From contig CM041115.1 of assembly GCA_023079485.1 (NCBI GenBank), positions 42,542,305-42,606,304 of the forward strand: DNA of 64,000 bases, given 5' to 3'. Origin of the DNA: Archilochus colubris (lineage: Eukaryota > Chordata > Aves > Apodiformes > Trochilidae). The translations under genes and the position numbers were made by a program. This document shows positions 36,529 through 49,318 of this stretch, piece by piece. Position 1 is the stretch's first letter, and every line of letters begins with the position of its first letter. The notes under the pieces are model-generated. The model was not told where the DNA came from. It saw only the letters and a program-made list of their open reading frames with translations, and ran no database searches.

Positions 36529-38778
36529 TATATGCATGTAAGGTATGAATTAAACTTTGGAGCCATACATATTTTATATATTCCACATAACATAACATTA
36601 ATGCTATGAATTGTAAATTAATTGTTTTCTGTTTTACAATTACAAAAAAAATGTCCTTAAGCATTACAGTTACATTTTACATACTGTACTTTATTTGGAA
36701 GATATACTGTATATCAACAGGTGTAGTTCTTATATGGATTTGGTTGATAGGACAGAATTAGTGAGACGTCTGTGTGCAGACACACAGAAAGATGTGTCTT
36801 CTCACATAATTAGCTGTTCTCAGGGATTTTCTAAGGACTTGATGAAAAGTTCCCGCTGAGCTGAGGTTGGTCTGCCATCTACTCTTGCAAATGTTGCTCC
36901 TGTTTGCATAGCTCTTCGTAAAAGTGTCTCAGACCATAATGTTGTCCTGGGCTCATCTTGAACTTCTTCACAAATAGCTTGTGGTACTGCTACTTACTTT
37001 TAGTGGAGAGAGATCACAGAATGGGAGACAAAGAGCACAAAGTATTTATGGTTTTTTTTCTGTTTCTGCGTTACCATGAAAAGGCCATGCCTTTTTTTTT
37101 TTTTCTTTTCCCCCTCCATAGTTTTTCTGTTGCTAGCATGAAGATACTAGATAAATCCTGACATTTCCATTGCATTGGATTGTTGCTAGAGTAGTTGTAA
37201 CTGAACGTGTAACTCAGACTGTTCTAACTTCAGTGTGAAAGCACTGTGAGTGGGATGCAAGATTCCCAGTAGTAGTTCTTAGGACTTCTTTGCTGTTTAC
37301 ACACTGCCCGAGCAGCTGAGGTGAGGAATGAGACATCTTTGTTTATATACATCATTGTGAAAGATCCCAAAATCCGAATTGTGCTGCCATAGTCTGGTAA
37401 GTTCTCCTATGGCCACCTCTCAATGGGATGGAAATGCCAAAGAACCCTTCCCTAATAGATAGAATGAGTGCACCATGCCTCTTAGGGCTGTGTTCAACAT
37501 TTTATTCTTACAATTAATTCAGAAAATGAGCTTATGTGTGATTTGTGATGGGAAAATTACCTTTGCGCTTTAACCTTTTACTGCTAGTAAAATTAAATGT
37601 TAATTAAAATATAAGAAGTGAAGAACCTCAAGATCTCAAGGAATATGATTTTTTTAATTGCCCCCATTTATATTTGGTATTTGTAGCTTCTGTGCACTCT
37701 CTGAGAGGATGCTATATAATTCGCTAAGGAAAGATAATTGTTTAGCCTTCTTGTTTATAGAACAATCTTCTAGTTCACAGTGTTAATCAATGGCTACTGT
37801 GTTCTCAATGGTTTAGTTGGCAACTATGTTAAGGAAATACTTCTTTACTGAGAAATTAGTAATATCAAATTGTTTGTCATAAGAAAATTAGAGTGTTTTT
37901 TTCATATTTTCTAAATGGGCTGGCAGAATAGCAACTATGTTGAAGCTTTCTACAAGTTCATCTGTTTGGTAACAAGAAGTACCTGTGTTTCAGTGACACT
38001 ATGTATAGAAATTTATTTTCAAATTATAGCATATAGTATACCGTTGTCTCTGACCTCATGCTGATGCAATGCCAAGGTAATCATTGAGCTCAATTAAACA
38101 TAAAATATGTAAGGCTCTTTAAAAATTGTTATTCTTGCCTATTCCTAGTAGCCTTGCTTTTAAATTCAAGTGTTTAACTTGTATAAATAGAATTAAATAA
38201 TTTTCTGCAGGTATTCTGCTTCCTGCTTTTTAGTATTTAAATGACTTCTCACAGCATACGCCCTGTTCCTTCCCCATTGCAAGAAAGGCCTTGTAACTAG
38301 AAATCCTAAATTCTCAGCTGCATCCAGACATTTTATCTTTTTAATTTTTTTCCTTCATTCTTGCTTACAGAGCTTCTGCTCTGACATTTTTCTTTTGTTG
38401 TTTCTTTTGAGATGTGTTTCAGAAGAGAAACCACAATTCATTTCATTGTTCATTAGCAGTGACTGAATGCAGGCAGCTGACTGCATGAAGACAGACAGAA
38501 ATACTAACTGTAAACAATACATTTTCTCTATATTGCTTCCATTCCCAATTGTTAGATAGATGAATAATGCTAAATTTACTCTTTTTCTCCTGATGCTTAT
38601 GTGTCAGCATGATACTGTCTTACTGAAAAGTCTTCATGATCTTCTCTAGGCCAGGATCAGGAAGAGCTAAAACTTACTAATGACAGAAGAGTGATTGCTT
38701 CTAACAAGTGGTGGGGTGATTGAGACAAATTCTTGTTTAAATAAGTCCTAACGACAGTTGTTTAGTATAGGTGAAATA

Positions 38779-38818
38779 ATTTTTTTTGTTTTGTTTTGTT
38801 TTGGTTTTTTATCTGTTT
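38779..38818. repeat. T-rich (TTTTG)n tract
   Basis: A T run followed by repeated TTTTG units and then GGTTTTTT. It resembles the tracts at 13.3 kb and 43.1 kb. Confidence 0.8.
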
Positions 38819-41653
38819 TTTAACCTGTTTTTTTTCCTGCTAAAGCCACTATTCCCCTTTAATTTTTTTGTATGTTCTTCCACAGGATGAAACAATTCAT
38901 CCAGTAAACACTGAAATTTTTGTTTCTTGTCTATACCGCTAGACTAACATAAACAGATACTCTGAAATAATTAACTTATAGAAAGCAATTATATTGTACT
39001 AAGTCTTACAACTGGACCTGTATGATTTACACTAAAACCCCCCTATTCTGGAGTAGTTTTCCTAAATATGATATGCGGACAAACCAACCAAGCGTAGAAA
39101 TTATGTACTTTTTTGTTTGTGTGCCTTCAGTAACCAGGAGTAGTTTTCTGTCATATTAGATTTAGATTAAGATCTGACATCCTTAAACAGATTATTTCCA
39201 TTTTTTCTTTCAATTATGGGCAGCAGCAAGAACTATAAAATGAAAAGATACAATCTCTCTGTTCTTAACTGGCAATTTTTTCAGTATCATCTATCTATCT
39301 ATATATCTTATTCCTGATGGAATCCCTTTTGTGAAAGATAGAGTTCTTTGTTTACACTGCTGTATCCTATAATAATGGTGATGAATGCAAGAGAATTTAA
39401 AAATGGACTGCCTTTCCTGAAAAAAATACCTTTCAACAATTTTTTTTTCAATTTCTTTTTTTTTCAGGAATTCCTTTTTACCCTCTACAGTTCAAGATTT
39501 TCCAGTTGATGTTATAAAAATTGCTATACAGTATTGCTTGTATAATTTATATTGCTCTCATTAAATATGTCAAATTAATCACCTGTCAGTTCTCAAAAGT
39601 TTTAGTCTTAGAGAAGAGTGGGATAGCTAGTTATGACAAACCATTCTAGGTGTATTCATTTAGGTCTGAGGCAAACTCTTTGAAATATATGTGGTAGTTC
39701 AGGTGGAGTATCAGGGAAGTAAAAATGTTATTTAATCATTCCAAGCATACTGGCTTTGTCACAGAAATTACAGATAATACGGATGTTTGTGTAAACCAGT
39801 ATTTATCCAACCTTCATTTTTCAAGTTCTTACAATAAAGCAAATCTGAATACTTTCATTTCAAGTGTAGCCATAATTACCACCATATCTGTTTAACTTGC
39901 TTTAAATTACCTAGTACTAAAAGCAAAATTAAGTGCTTCTTTAGGAATAGTTTTCCAATTCACAGAATTTTAAGATGATGTTTGGGTTATCTCTAAATCA
40001 GTACCTGAGAAAACATTTCAAAGTTTTATCTGAACAGGAGATGTGTGTATTTTCTGTAATGTAGATTCAGAATGAAATACTTTTCACCTGTTTTTTGAAC
40101 TTCAGGATAAACCTAAGAACAACTATAGAATGTTTTTTCTCATAATTTTTGTACCTCTGCAGCTTTGAAGTTTGCTTCCATGTCTTCTTCTTCACAACGT
40201 CTGTTAATTTATGTGTTTACAGACCCCTAGCTAAGCTTGTCTTAAATACAGTCTGCTTGAATCTGTGTCTAGTAAAAACAGCTACGGAAATAATTTTTTA
40301 TTTAATCCTTTCAAAGGAATATGCACAATTTTTTCACGGTTTTTATGTTGCAAACTAAATTAATCTGACTGCTTCCTTTTTCTAAAGGTAGCGATATGAA
40401 GAATAAAGTTACAATTTGACATTAAATTGCTATATAATATGTTAAAACACACAGTTGTTTATAAATTTCTCCTGTGGCCTTCACTGAGTTTTACAAGACT
40501 AATGTACATATTATGAGAAAAATAAATGAAGGATTAGAATATCACTTGATGAGTGAAGAGTTCCTTTTGTGTAGTTGAAGAGAATGTGCTGGTAAAAGGT
40601 AATTAAAAGTTGAAATTACTCATAGAAGATAAATGCAAATATGTGGTAAGTGGTCCATTTCTCTTTACAAGGAATTCTGGGGCATAACTGTTAACATCAC
40701 TCTGAACATGGTCTTGCTGTGTAAAGTAATAGCAAATAACATAATTTCACAATGCATACCACAATGTCAAATTTGTTTCTAGAAGCAAATTCTGAGAGGC
40801 TTTTCCCAGTAAGGCTGTTGTTAAGGAAGCTCAATAGAATTTTAAGTAGAGGTTTAAAATTTGTTCTACTGGGATATAAATTCTTCAACTAAATTTTTCT
40901 GTGGAACTTAACTGTTTCTAGTTCATGCTTAAGGAGCTATTTTTAAGATGGCTGTGGATTTCTCAAGCTCTCTCTGCTTTCCACTTCAGTTGCACCATAT
41001 CGATGGAAGGGAGGCTCCACTTGTGTTTATTTTTTTTATTTACTTGGCACTTGCAAGTATGAAGGAGAAAGAAACAGGAAAATGATTAAGCAAATGCAGC
41101 TTCTGATTTTTGAATTTTAAAATATTACTGTTAAAAATGGTGGTGTGTGACAAGATGTGTATATATTGCTGCGGGCCAAGAGACTAGAGGTATTTTACAG
41201 GATGGCTTCTTACAGTTCTCAGTTCATAGATAAAATACATTAATGGAAAATCCTTGTCACCCTTTTTATTCTTTTTTTGTAATCCTTTGTCTTTTTGACA
41301 AACATATCATGAAGATACATAACGTGTCCATTGACCTTTTTCAATATCTGTGGTCTAATGAAAATGACTTAAAGGTTGTAGCATCTAAGGTTATATGCAT
41401 TATAAAAAAAAAAAAGTAAATTACAACCTAGAAAGATCCTAAAATATCTTAAGAAGAAGATGGATCTGCTATTAAGTCTACCTTTTCAGTTAAGTGAATA
41501 AGGATCTCCCTAAGACTCTGAATGGCATATAGTTCCTCTTAAAATTAAATATTTCATAACAGATTAGTTTAGATTCTTTTAAAATAATGTGAGAATGCAC
41601 TAATTCAATATCGGGTTGTTTTAAAAGACATTTATGAAAATTTCAAGTACTGT

Positions 41654-41673
41654 AACAGTGTAGTTACACTGTT
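41654..41673. repeat. 20-bp interrupted palindrome
   Basis: AACAGTGTA and TACACTGTT are exact reverse complements around GT. It lies immediately before an 18-bp tandem duplication. Confidence 0.9.
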
Positions 41674-41676
41674 GCT

Positions 41677-41712
41677 TTCATAAGCCTATAATGCTTCATA
41701 AGCCTATAATGC
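41677..41712 (+). repeat. Perfect 18-bp tandem duplication
   Basis: TTCATAAGCCTATAATGC occurs twice without a mismatch (41,677-41,694 and 41,695-41,712). It starts 4 bp after the palindrome ending at 41,673, a layout expected from replication slippage near a hairpin. Confidence 0.95.
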
Positions 41713-43085
41713 TCAATAAATGCTTTTACTTAATGGCTATTTTGTTACTATACTATACCTACTTAAAACAGCTGCCTTTTTATGATTAACTTGGTGATAA
41801 ATGTTTATCATTTGTCTGCTGAATCCTTATATTTATATTGCATTTCGATATTTATGAAGTAAGATTTTTATCAGTTTTGGACATCAGGATCTGTATATGA
41901 TTTTGTTAATGCAGATTTAAAATCACAAATTCCATTGTTCCAGTCTTCTAATACGTGGTTGTATGATAAGGATATGCCTGTTTGCTTCTATTGTATGTAA
42001 TTTTGTTGAAGCTTGCTAAGTTGAAGGCATTATACATAGTCTTCCACAAATATCTCCAGTCTGCATTGAAAAAAACTAGAACGGTTCTTTAAAGTTTCAT
42101 TTTAACTCATTCCTCCTTTGTTAACCAAACATGATTCTCTTAGGTAGATGATTTGCATTCTACTTAGCAGATCAGTGTTAGCTTTTACTTATGAATTATA
42201 GCCTTCTAAAAATAGTACAGTGAAATGAAGTGCTTCAGAGAGTCATAAGTATAATAGTGTAAGTAACATAAATATGTTAAAAATAGTTTATAGGTTTACA
42301 TGAAAAATGTGTAAGATTTTCCCATGGAAAAAAGTCTCTATAAAAATTTTCTCATCTGTACACTATTTGACAGTAACTCAGTCCCTACACAGAGCAGGAG
42401 CTTATTTGATGTCTTGAGAAAAGCATCTGAGTATCTGTGGCAATTCCTGATTGATCTCAATTTAGATAACTGATAGGTTATGTATATACAGTTGAACAGT
42501 AAGTGAAATCTGCATAAAATTGATCCTTTATCCTTTCTGTATCAAGTGTAGGATGGAAAAAACCAAAAAGGAAGCATTTCTTCTCATTGCTATATAGCTT
42601 ATAGGTAATACTAAAAACTTCATAAATTACTTTCCAGTGCAATTTCAATTTTCTGCTTCTTTTTTCCCACAGAGTATGTACATGTGAATGGAGGCTAGGG
42701 AGGATTTCTAACTAAACCTGGCCATGAATATTTTTTATCTGATTTTCAAATGCAGAAGTTGGAATATGAAGATTAGATTTGTACATTTTATTTCTATCTA
42801 TGTGTTAGAATTAGCCAACTTGTTCTCGGATCCCCAACTTCAGTAAGATACTTTTGATTTGTTTACCTTGTCAATAGCTAGAGAAATCCACCTTTTATCT
42901 GGAATGTACCAAACATATTATCTTCAGACATATCTATGAGTAATTCTGTAGGGGCTCCTCTCTGATATTTGCACTTCTTTGAGAATGTCTTTTCAAAGCC
43001 TTTATTGATAAATGTTGATATATGCCATTAAGCAGATATATCAGGTCCTTAGCATCTGATTTTTCTGTGCTAGTTTTGTGTGGCG

Positions 43086-43189
43086 TTTTTTTTTGTTTTG
43101 TTTTTTTTGTTTGTTTTGTTTGGGTTTTTTTGTTTTTGTTTTTTTTTGGTTTTTTTTTGTTTGTTTGTTTTTTTGTGTTTTTTTTTTCT
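43086..43189. repeat. T/G low-complexity tract
   Basis: Long T runs separated by single or double Gs, with TTTG and TTTTG units and no regular higher-order unit. It has the same type and strand bias as the tract at 13.3 kb. Confidence 0.92.
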
Positions 43190-43408
43190 TAGCTCTTGAG
43201 TGTGTGGCTCAGTGTCTTATTCTTCCCTAAAAAATAAATTTTAACCTTGGGGGAAAGATGCACAGCTCTCAGAGCCTGAAGACCAAGAGTTTGGACCTCT
43301 CTGATGTGAATAGATCTATCATGTCTTCCGACTTTACAAAGAAAGCATTTTGAAGGATTAGTGTGGAAAAGAAAACAAAACCAAAATCAAAAGAACAACA
43401 ACAACTCT

Positions 43409-43422
43409 CCACACACACACAC
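43409..43422. repeat. Short (CA)n microsatellite
   Basis: About seven CA units between CTC and ACTGGGG. Confidence 0.85.
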
Positions 43423-45841
43423 AACTGGGGGTCTCTAATGTAAGAGGACCAAATCTAAATGTTTCAGCTTTTAGATTTTGTTTCAAGTCTGTGACCATTG
43501 CAGTCTTCCAAATATCGAGACAATTTTTTCTACTTACATACTGTTTTCTGATCAGATCTATTACTATTCTTAGGTGATGTACAGAATGTAGAACTGCAAC
43601 AGCAAAATATCAGAACTGTTCTGCTTCAGCAGTGGTTATCTTAAAACGCAAAGAACTGCTATCTCTTGTACACAGATCAACCTCAAAAATTAATTAGACT
43701 GTATGCAAGAGTAGGGTAAATACTGCAGTTGTCAGATTCAGAGGAAGAGAGTTTCTTCTCTTGTTTTCACAAGTATCACCCTAGTACCTTAGCTGAAGCT
43801 AATTTTTTAGACGTAGATTACTAACCATCTTTATTTGTAGTTCCTAACCTTAGCTAGCGTATTCAGATACTACATGAAAATTTTAATAGCTTTCAGATTT
43901 TATATTAAAGAAAAAGGGGCTAATAACGTACGCAAGCTCTCCTTGATTTTTGGATGAATACTGCTAGGAGAATGCATAACATATAATGCACAATCTGAAG
44001 GAAAGATGTCGATTATGACTGTACAGTGGTAATACAGGTACTGAGATCTCCAAGTATTCAAAGACTGGTAATTTTTGAAGGCTCCTATTTGTTTCCAAGA
44101 ACTAGTTCAGAAAAATAAAAGGGTAATATTTTATATCATTTTCTGTATAATTTATACTGAAATACTTTAAGATTGAAGTTTTAGCAGCCATCTGAAATCC
44201 CAGCTCTGTAAAAGTATTTCAGTGATGCTAAGTTCTGATCACATCCCTACTGGTTCATTGAAGATAAATACATAACACTATTATTTTTATTTTGGAGAAG
44301 ACGTTATGTTCCTTCAATTAATTTTCTTTCTCTTTAGAATTCACATATGGTCAGAAAAGTCAGTTCAAATAGTAATAATTTAAAGGTGATTAAAAAATGG
44401 AATAATAAATACCATTTATCTTCAAGCACTACTTTAGGATCATTCACATCTCACCACTGTAGTATTCCTCTGTAAGTGTTTCTAATATAAAAGCTTTTAA
44501 AAGAGTTTGAAATAATTCTCTGATAATTAGTGTTATTGTTGTTGTTTTTCCTTTTTCTGACAGGATACCTTAAGTTACACAAAGACAAAAGGGTCTGTGA
44601 TCTAAAAATAACAGTGTTGATGCTTCAGTCATCTTTCTTGTCAAAGCTCCAAGTTCCGCCTGTCCTTTTGGGCAGTGGGTGTTACCATTCCTACACCTGT
44701 GCTGTTACATCTCTTACAATCTGTTTCCCAGTTTCCTGCAGTTTTCTGACTGGAGATAGAGGCCATGAGGGGAGCCCTTCTGCTTAGAGAAGGTGTGCTC
44801 TTTACTGTGAGGAAGTGCTATTCTGTTGTCCTGGGTGGACAGGCTGTCTGGTGACAGGCCATGCCTGAAGTGCAGCAGCAGCCACTGCCCACTCTACATT
44901 CTCTGGCACCAAAGAGTGAGTCTGCTTTTCTGCTGTGCATTTCCTGTAAGTCTCACCCTGTTAGTTCAGCAATTCAGATTTCCTATAACCTCCTTTTATG
45001 CTTTCTACTTCTTCCTATGCACCACTTTAGCTCCTCAGCATTCTTTGTTCTTGCTCTTGCTAACTTCTTCACTCCTCTCTTAATGTGGAAAGGAAGCACT
45101 GGTTTTCATAGCTGTCAGTGAAATCTGGTACAGAAATGTTGTCAATTATGCATCACAAAGTAGAAACAAAGCAGGAGCAGGAGCAGCCATGTGGAAATAA
45201 TGGCCTGAAAAATTTATCAAAGAAATTTCGTCTAAGTTGTAGAAACACATTATAGGTCAGCAAAGTAGCATTACAACATAACGTTCCATCAGTAACAGCC
45301 TTGTTTTTCTTCATATTCAAATGAACATTTCCTATCACTTTATTTCTGGATTTGGATGTAGTAAATTGTTTTTACTTACCCAGGTTGTTTCCAAAAATGA
45401 CAAAGATCTTTTCACTGGTATCTGTGTTGTATGATCAAACAAGTAGTCAAAGAGACATGGCTTATTTTCTGCTGATCTTTCAGTACATTCAATGAAGAAA
45501 GGGTGAGCTTTCATAAAAAAGAAGCAAACTAATTTTTTGCCTGTCAAAACTAGACAGATTCTTTCAAAGCAGAGTGTAATTGTACACAAGTATTCTATAT
45601 TTTTATTCTGTTAAAAATTTTTCTGAAGTCTTATCTCTGCAAAGCATTTTAAGAATTGTCATTTTGCTAAAATTTAACATACTTTCCCATCTTACTATAC
45701 TAGAACATGTGTAAAATTTTTATCTATGGCTATTTATTGCTTATATCTAAGCAAGTTATTTCCTCCTCTGGACATTTTTTTTCCTTCTTTCTTGCTTGGT
45801 TTGGTTTTTTTAATGCAAACTTTATTTTTTATTGAGTCCAC

Positions 45842-45877
45842 TTTTTTTTTTTTTTTTTTTTTACTTTTTTTTTTTTT
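45842..45877. repeat. Poly-T tract interrupted by AC
   Basis: 21 T, then AC, then a 13-T run (45,865-45,877). No retrotransposon body is recognised beside it. Confidence 0.9.
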
Positions 45878-46599
45878 CTGAGGCTGAAGTAGCACAGCGT
45901 TCATACTTCACATACCTGTAAGAAGAATGTAGTTCTCAGGGTCTTATCCTAAAAATAGAAAGTTTGGATAAATCTAATTGATTGTAGACTTGCTGTTGTT
46001 CATTATCTTAATAAGTCGGAGTAATTAAACCATTAACTGATTGGCACTGATCCCTTGCTATCAAACAGTAAAGCTTAGTTATTTCCTTCTTGATCCCTAA
46101 GGCCTTCCATTTCAGTTCATGCAACTCTTATTTGTGGTGTTTGTGCTGTCAAGAAGCATCAAGTCAGTGCACAGCACTGTAGCTCTCCGGCATGAATGGC
46201 ACGGGGAGAGGGTTAACCTAGCCCAGTAGTGCTTTCAGTCAAACTGCTTCTCAATGCCTCAGTGAAAAAGAAAAGACAATACCAAGAAGATTGTAGCTAA
46301 TTAATGCTGGACAATGAACCGTGTAATAGAGTTCACTGAAGAGACCTGACTGGGTTTTCTGACAATTAATTTCCACTGTTCATGGTTTTGTGTAGGTGTA
46401 GATGTGTAGAAATACAAAATACAAATCAAATAAAAATATTTTGGGTATAGAATGATTAATACTTTGCTTTGGCGGCACCGGCTTAGCCATTCACCTGTCC
46501 ATATTCAGGATTATTTTTTATTTTGACTCTACATGCCAAATTCAGTGATTAGCAGTTTTTTCCAGAAATTTTTATCAGCTAATACTGTACTGTCTAAGC

Positions 46600-46828
46600 A
46601 AGACATCTAGGATATTAGGGAAAATTTCTTCAGCAAAAGAATTATCAAGCATTTGAACAAGTTGTAGTTGGCCCAGGGATGTGTTTGAGACACCATGCCT
46701 AGAGATACTTAAAAGATACGTTGATTAGGAATGTAGTTTTTTTTAAGAAACTTAGCAGTGCTAGTTAATTGTTGAACCATTATGGTCTTAAGGGTCTGTT
46801 CCAACCTAAATGATTTTATGATTCTGTC
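46600..46828 (+). mobile_element. CR1 LINE 3' end, strongly diverged
   Basis: The tail GGTCTTAAGGGTCTGTTCCA, CCTAAATGATT and ATGATTCTGTCC matches the CR1 end GGTCCCTTCCAACC...ATGATTCTGTG. Upstream, CATTTGAACAAGTTGTAGTT and CATGCCTAGAGATACTTAAA correspond to the CACTGGAACAGGTTGCC and CCTGGAGATATTCAA segments. This is an old copy, so the 5' limit is approximate. Confidence 0.8.
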
Positions 46829-47194
46829 CTGGAAACTTCTTGTAATTAAAGCGTTTCTTAAGTTTGGAAACTTCTTCTTTAAAGTCTAACAACCGATTCA
46901 TTAATCTATGAGTGCATATTTCTTGCATTGCCTCAAGGATTCATTTTATACACTTAAAACTGACGTTCATCCTTGGGTTCATTATGGAAGCAAAATGAGA
47001 ATGGAGAAATTTTACATTTGTTTCATTAAATAAGATATTCTATCAAAACTGGTACTAAGATGCTCTTTGTGAGCAACCCAGGCAGGATGTAGAAATGGAC
47101 TGTAGTTTGAGAAGGGGAAGCAGCAAGCCTCCCACCTGGGCAGGAAGAAGCCCTTGCATGCTAGGGGCTAATGACATTAAAAAAAAGTCTGACA

Positions 47195-47340
47195 GAAGAA
47201 ATGTGACCAAGCACTGGAGCAAGTTGTCGAGGGTGTTGGCATACTCTATGTTCTTGTTGATATTTAAACCTGAACAGGACATGACTCTGGGCAACCTTCT
47301 GTAGCTGACCCAAGTCTGAGCCTTTTGGACTAGACACTAT
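47195..47340 (+). mobile_element. CR1 LINE 3' fragment, old
   Basis: CACTGGAGCAAGTTG, GATATTTAAACCTGAACAGG, CATGACTCTGGGCAACCTTC, TGTAGCTGACCC and TTGGACTAGA follow the CR1 3' order (CACTGGAACAGGTTG ... ACTGGACACGGTCCTGGGCAACC ... TAGCTGACCC ... TTGGACTAGATG). The last terminal repeats are not visible. The region from 47,090 to 47,195 may also belong to it, but I cannot align it confidently. Confidence 0.8.
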
Positions 47341-48238
47341 GTGACTGCCAGCTTTAGTGTTTCAGATGTTGATGTGAAACTATAGAAATAAAATGTTCTT
47401 AAGCCTACTAGTTTTTGGAAATAAGTATTAAAAAAAAACAAAAAACCCAAACAACAGCAACAACAAAACCCACACAGAAAAGATGCTATTTCTTAACACA
47501 GCAAGGAATGGGAGAAAAATTGACTGTTTAAGAACAGATTAGATTTCTTTTATATAAAAAATGAGCATCACAGTATTGACAATGGGAAAGTAACCCAAAA
47601 CTTAAAAGTGTTAACAACTCTATACAATATAAGATCAAAAAAAGTAGGACAGATAGGTGACATGCAAGACTGCAGTGTCTACACTTTCAAATTCTACACA
47701 TTCTAGCTTTATTCCACTTACAGTAAGGCAAAGAACTGCATGACTTGAAGTCTCGGTATTGAATGTACCACTGTCGCTTCAAGTGCTGTTCTACATCTTA
47801 AAATCTGTGCCTAAGAAACCAACTATTTTGGCTGAAGGAATGACCTTTTCCATAAGTATCCTTTCAGTTACCTGTATAATAAGTGTCTTTAAGTGCATGA
47901 AATCCTGCGCAAATGAAATGTGTTAGAAATATCCTGTTCAAATTGCAGATTAAAATTTGTATCTTCCTGGGTATTTTTACTGTGTAAAACACTCCATCCA
48001 GACTTCAAACGCTGCAAGTAAATCATTGACATACATTAATCTATAAAAGTTAACTAGTTGTTTGTTAAAAATTAGTATTGTTGTGTATGGTCAGTACATT
48101 TCGGTAGGAAGTTTGACCAGACCTGTAGAACTGCATTTAACCAGTATCCCTACTGTTTGAACAGTGTCTTTACATTTTTGATTTCTCAACTACTGCAGAT
48201 TAAAATGTTGGTATCATTTACTACCGTATTATATAGAT
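47341..48238. other. Noncoding DNA between CR1 copies
   Basis: AT-rich sequence with an A-rich stretch at about 47,429-47,475. Nothing else recognised. Confidence 0.45.
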
Positions 48239-49267
48239 CATAGAATCATAGACTGGTTTGAGTAGGAAGGGACCTTGAAGATGATCTTAGTACCAATCCT
48301 TAGTACCAATCCCTACTTAGTAGGAACACCTTCCTCTAGACCATATTGTTAAAAGCCCCATTAAACCTATCTTTGAACACTACCAGGGATGGGGCATCCA
48401 CAGCCTACTGAGCATCCTCTTCTAGTGTCTCAACACCCCCCACAGTGAAGAATTTCATCCTGATGTTTAATCTAAGTTTATTCTCTTCCAGTTTGTAACA
48501 GTTATTCCTCATCCCATGACTAGTTCAAGGCCATTACACCCTGTTGTTTTCCTTCATACACTTGTAAAAAGGTTTCCTTTAGGCCCCTTTCAGGTAGTGG
48601 AAGGCTGCTATAAGGTCTCCCTGGAGTCCTCTCTTACACAGTCTGAACAACACTAACTCTCTCACCCTGTCTTCATAGCAGATGTGTTCCAGCCCCTTGG
48701 TTACCTTTGTGGTCCTCCTGTGCATTTGCTCCAGTGGGTCCATGTCCTGTCGGGGGCTACAGAAGTGGGTGTAGTACTCCAGGCGAGGTCTCAGAAGAGT
48801 GGAGTAGAAGGGGAGAATCACCTCCCTTGGCCTTCTGGCCTCACTTCTTTTTATGCAACACAGGTTATAGTTTGGCACCATAAAGTTTGGTGTCATCAGT
48901 AAACTTGCTGAGGGCACACTCAATTCCACTGTTAGTATCACCAACAAAGATGTTAAACAGCACCAATCTCAGCATTGACCCTTGAAGAATGCCGCTTGCC
49001 ACTGTTCTCCATTTGGACATCAAGTTCTTGACCACTGCTGTTTGACTGTAACCATTCAGCCAATTCCTTATCCATTGATTAGTTCTTCCATTGAATTTTA
49101 GTTTCCAATTTAGAGATTGAGATGGCATGTTGAACACTTTGCAGAAGGCCAGGTAGTTGGCACTATTTGCTCTTTGCATGTCCACTGATACTGTGACCCC
49201 ATCATAAAAGGCCAGAAAATTTATCATTCAGAATTTGCCTTTAGTAAAGCCAGGCTGGTTGCTGTTG
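48239..49267 (-). mobile_element. CR1 LINE, about 1.0 kb, with RT remnants
   Basis: The 3' end at 48,239 shows CATAGAATCATAGACTGG and GGAAGGGACCTTGAAGATGA. The body reads toward higher coordinates on the minus strand. Remnants of reverse transcriptase include the motif-B region as SGILQGSML (family SGVPQGSVL) and motif C as FTDDTKL (family FADDTKL), so the Asp pair survives but several other residues are changed. Frameshifts separate the 3' domain (48,947-48,579) from the motif B/C part (49,227-48,865). A small duplication of CTTAGTACCAATCC lies at about 48,287-48,314. The copy is 5'-truncated near a dinucleotide repeat. Confidence 0.95.
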
Positions 49268-49280
49268 AGTTCATACAAAC

Positions 49281-49318
49281 TATATACACACACACACATA
49301 TATATATATATGTATATG
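49281..49318. repeat. (CA)n(TA)n microsatellite
   Basis: TATATACACACACACACA followed by TATATATATATGTATATGG. It lies just past the 5' end of the CR1 copy. Confidence 0.92.

Larger units (their letters stand above)
35756..41653. other. Probable intron, AT-rich noncoding DNA
   Basis: No exon or large transposon recognised. It contains a 22-bp AT palindrome (36,507-36,528), a T/G tract at about 38,779-38,818 and a short CTAT repeat at 39,289-39,308. The short open frames at 36,958-37,161 and 40,149-40,358 lack domains and splice support. Confidence 0.45.
41713..46599. other. Probable intron with simple repeats
   Basis: Holds the T/G tract at 43,086-43,189, a short CA repeat at 43,409-43,422 and poly-T at 45,842-45,877. 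The 85-86-codon frames at 44,530-45,121 overlap one another and show no domain or convincing splice sites. The segment at about 46,140-46,380 is less AT-rich and contains TAATTA cores (see findings). Confidence 0.45.

Noticed and set aside
44530..45121. Cluster of 85-86-codon frames preceded by a TTTTTCTGACAG acceptor-like site
   Set aside because: Frames overlap in different phases, none has a domain, and I found no good donor. Probably chance in a slightly GC-richer stretch.
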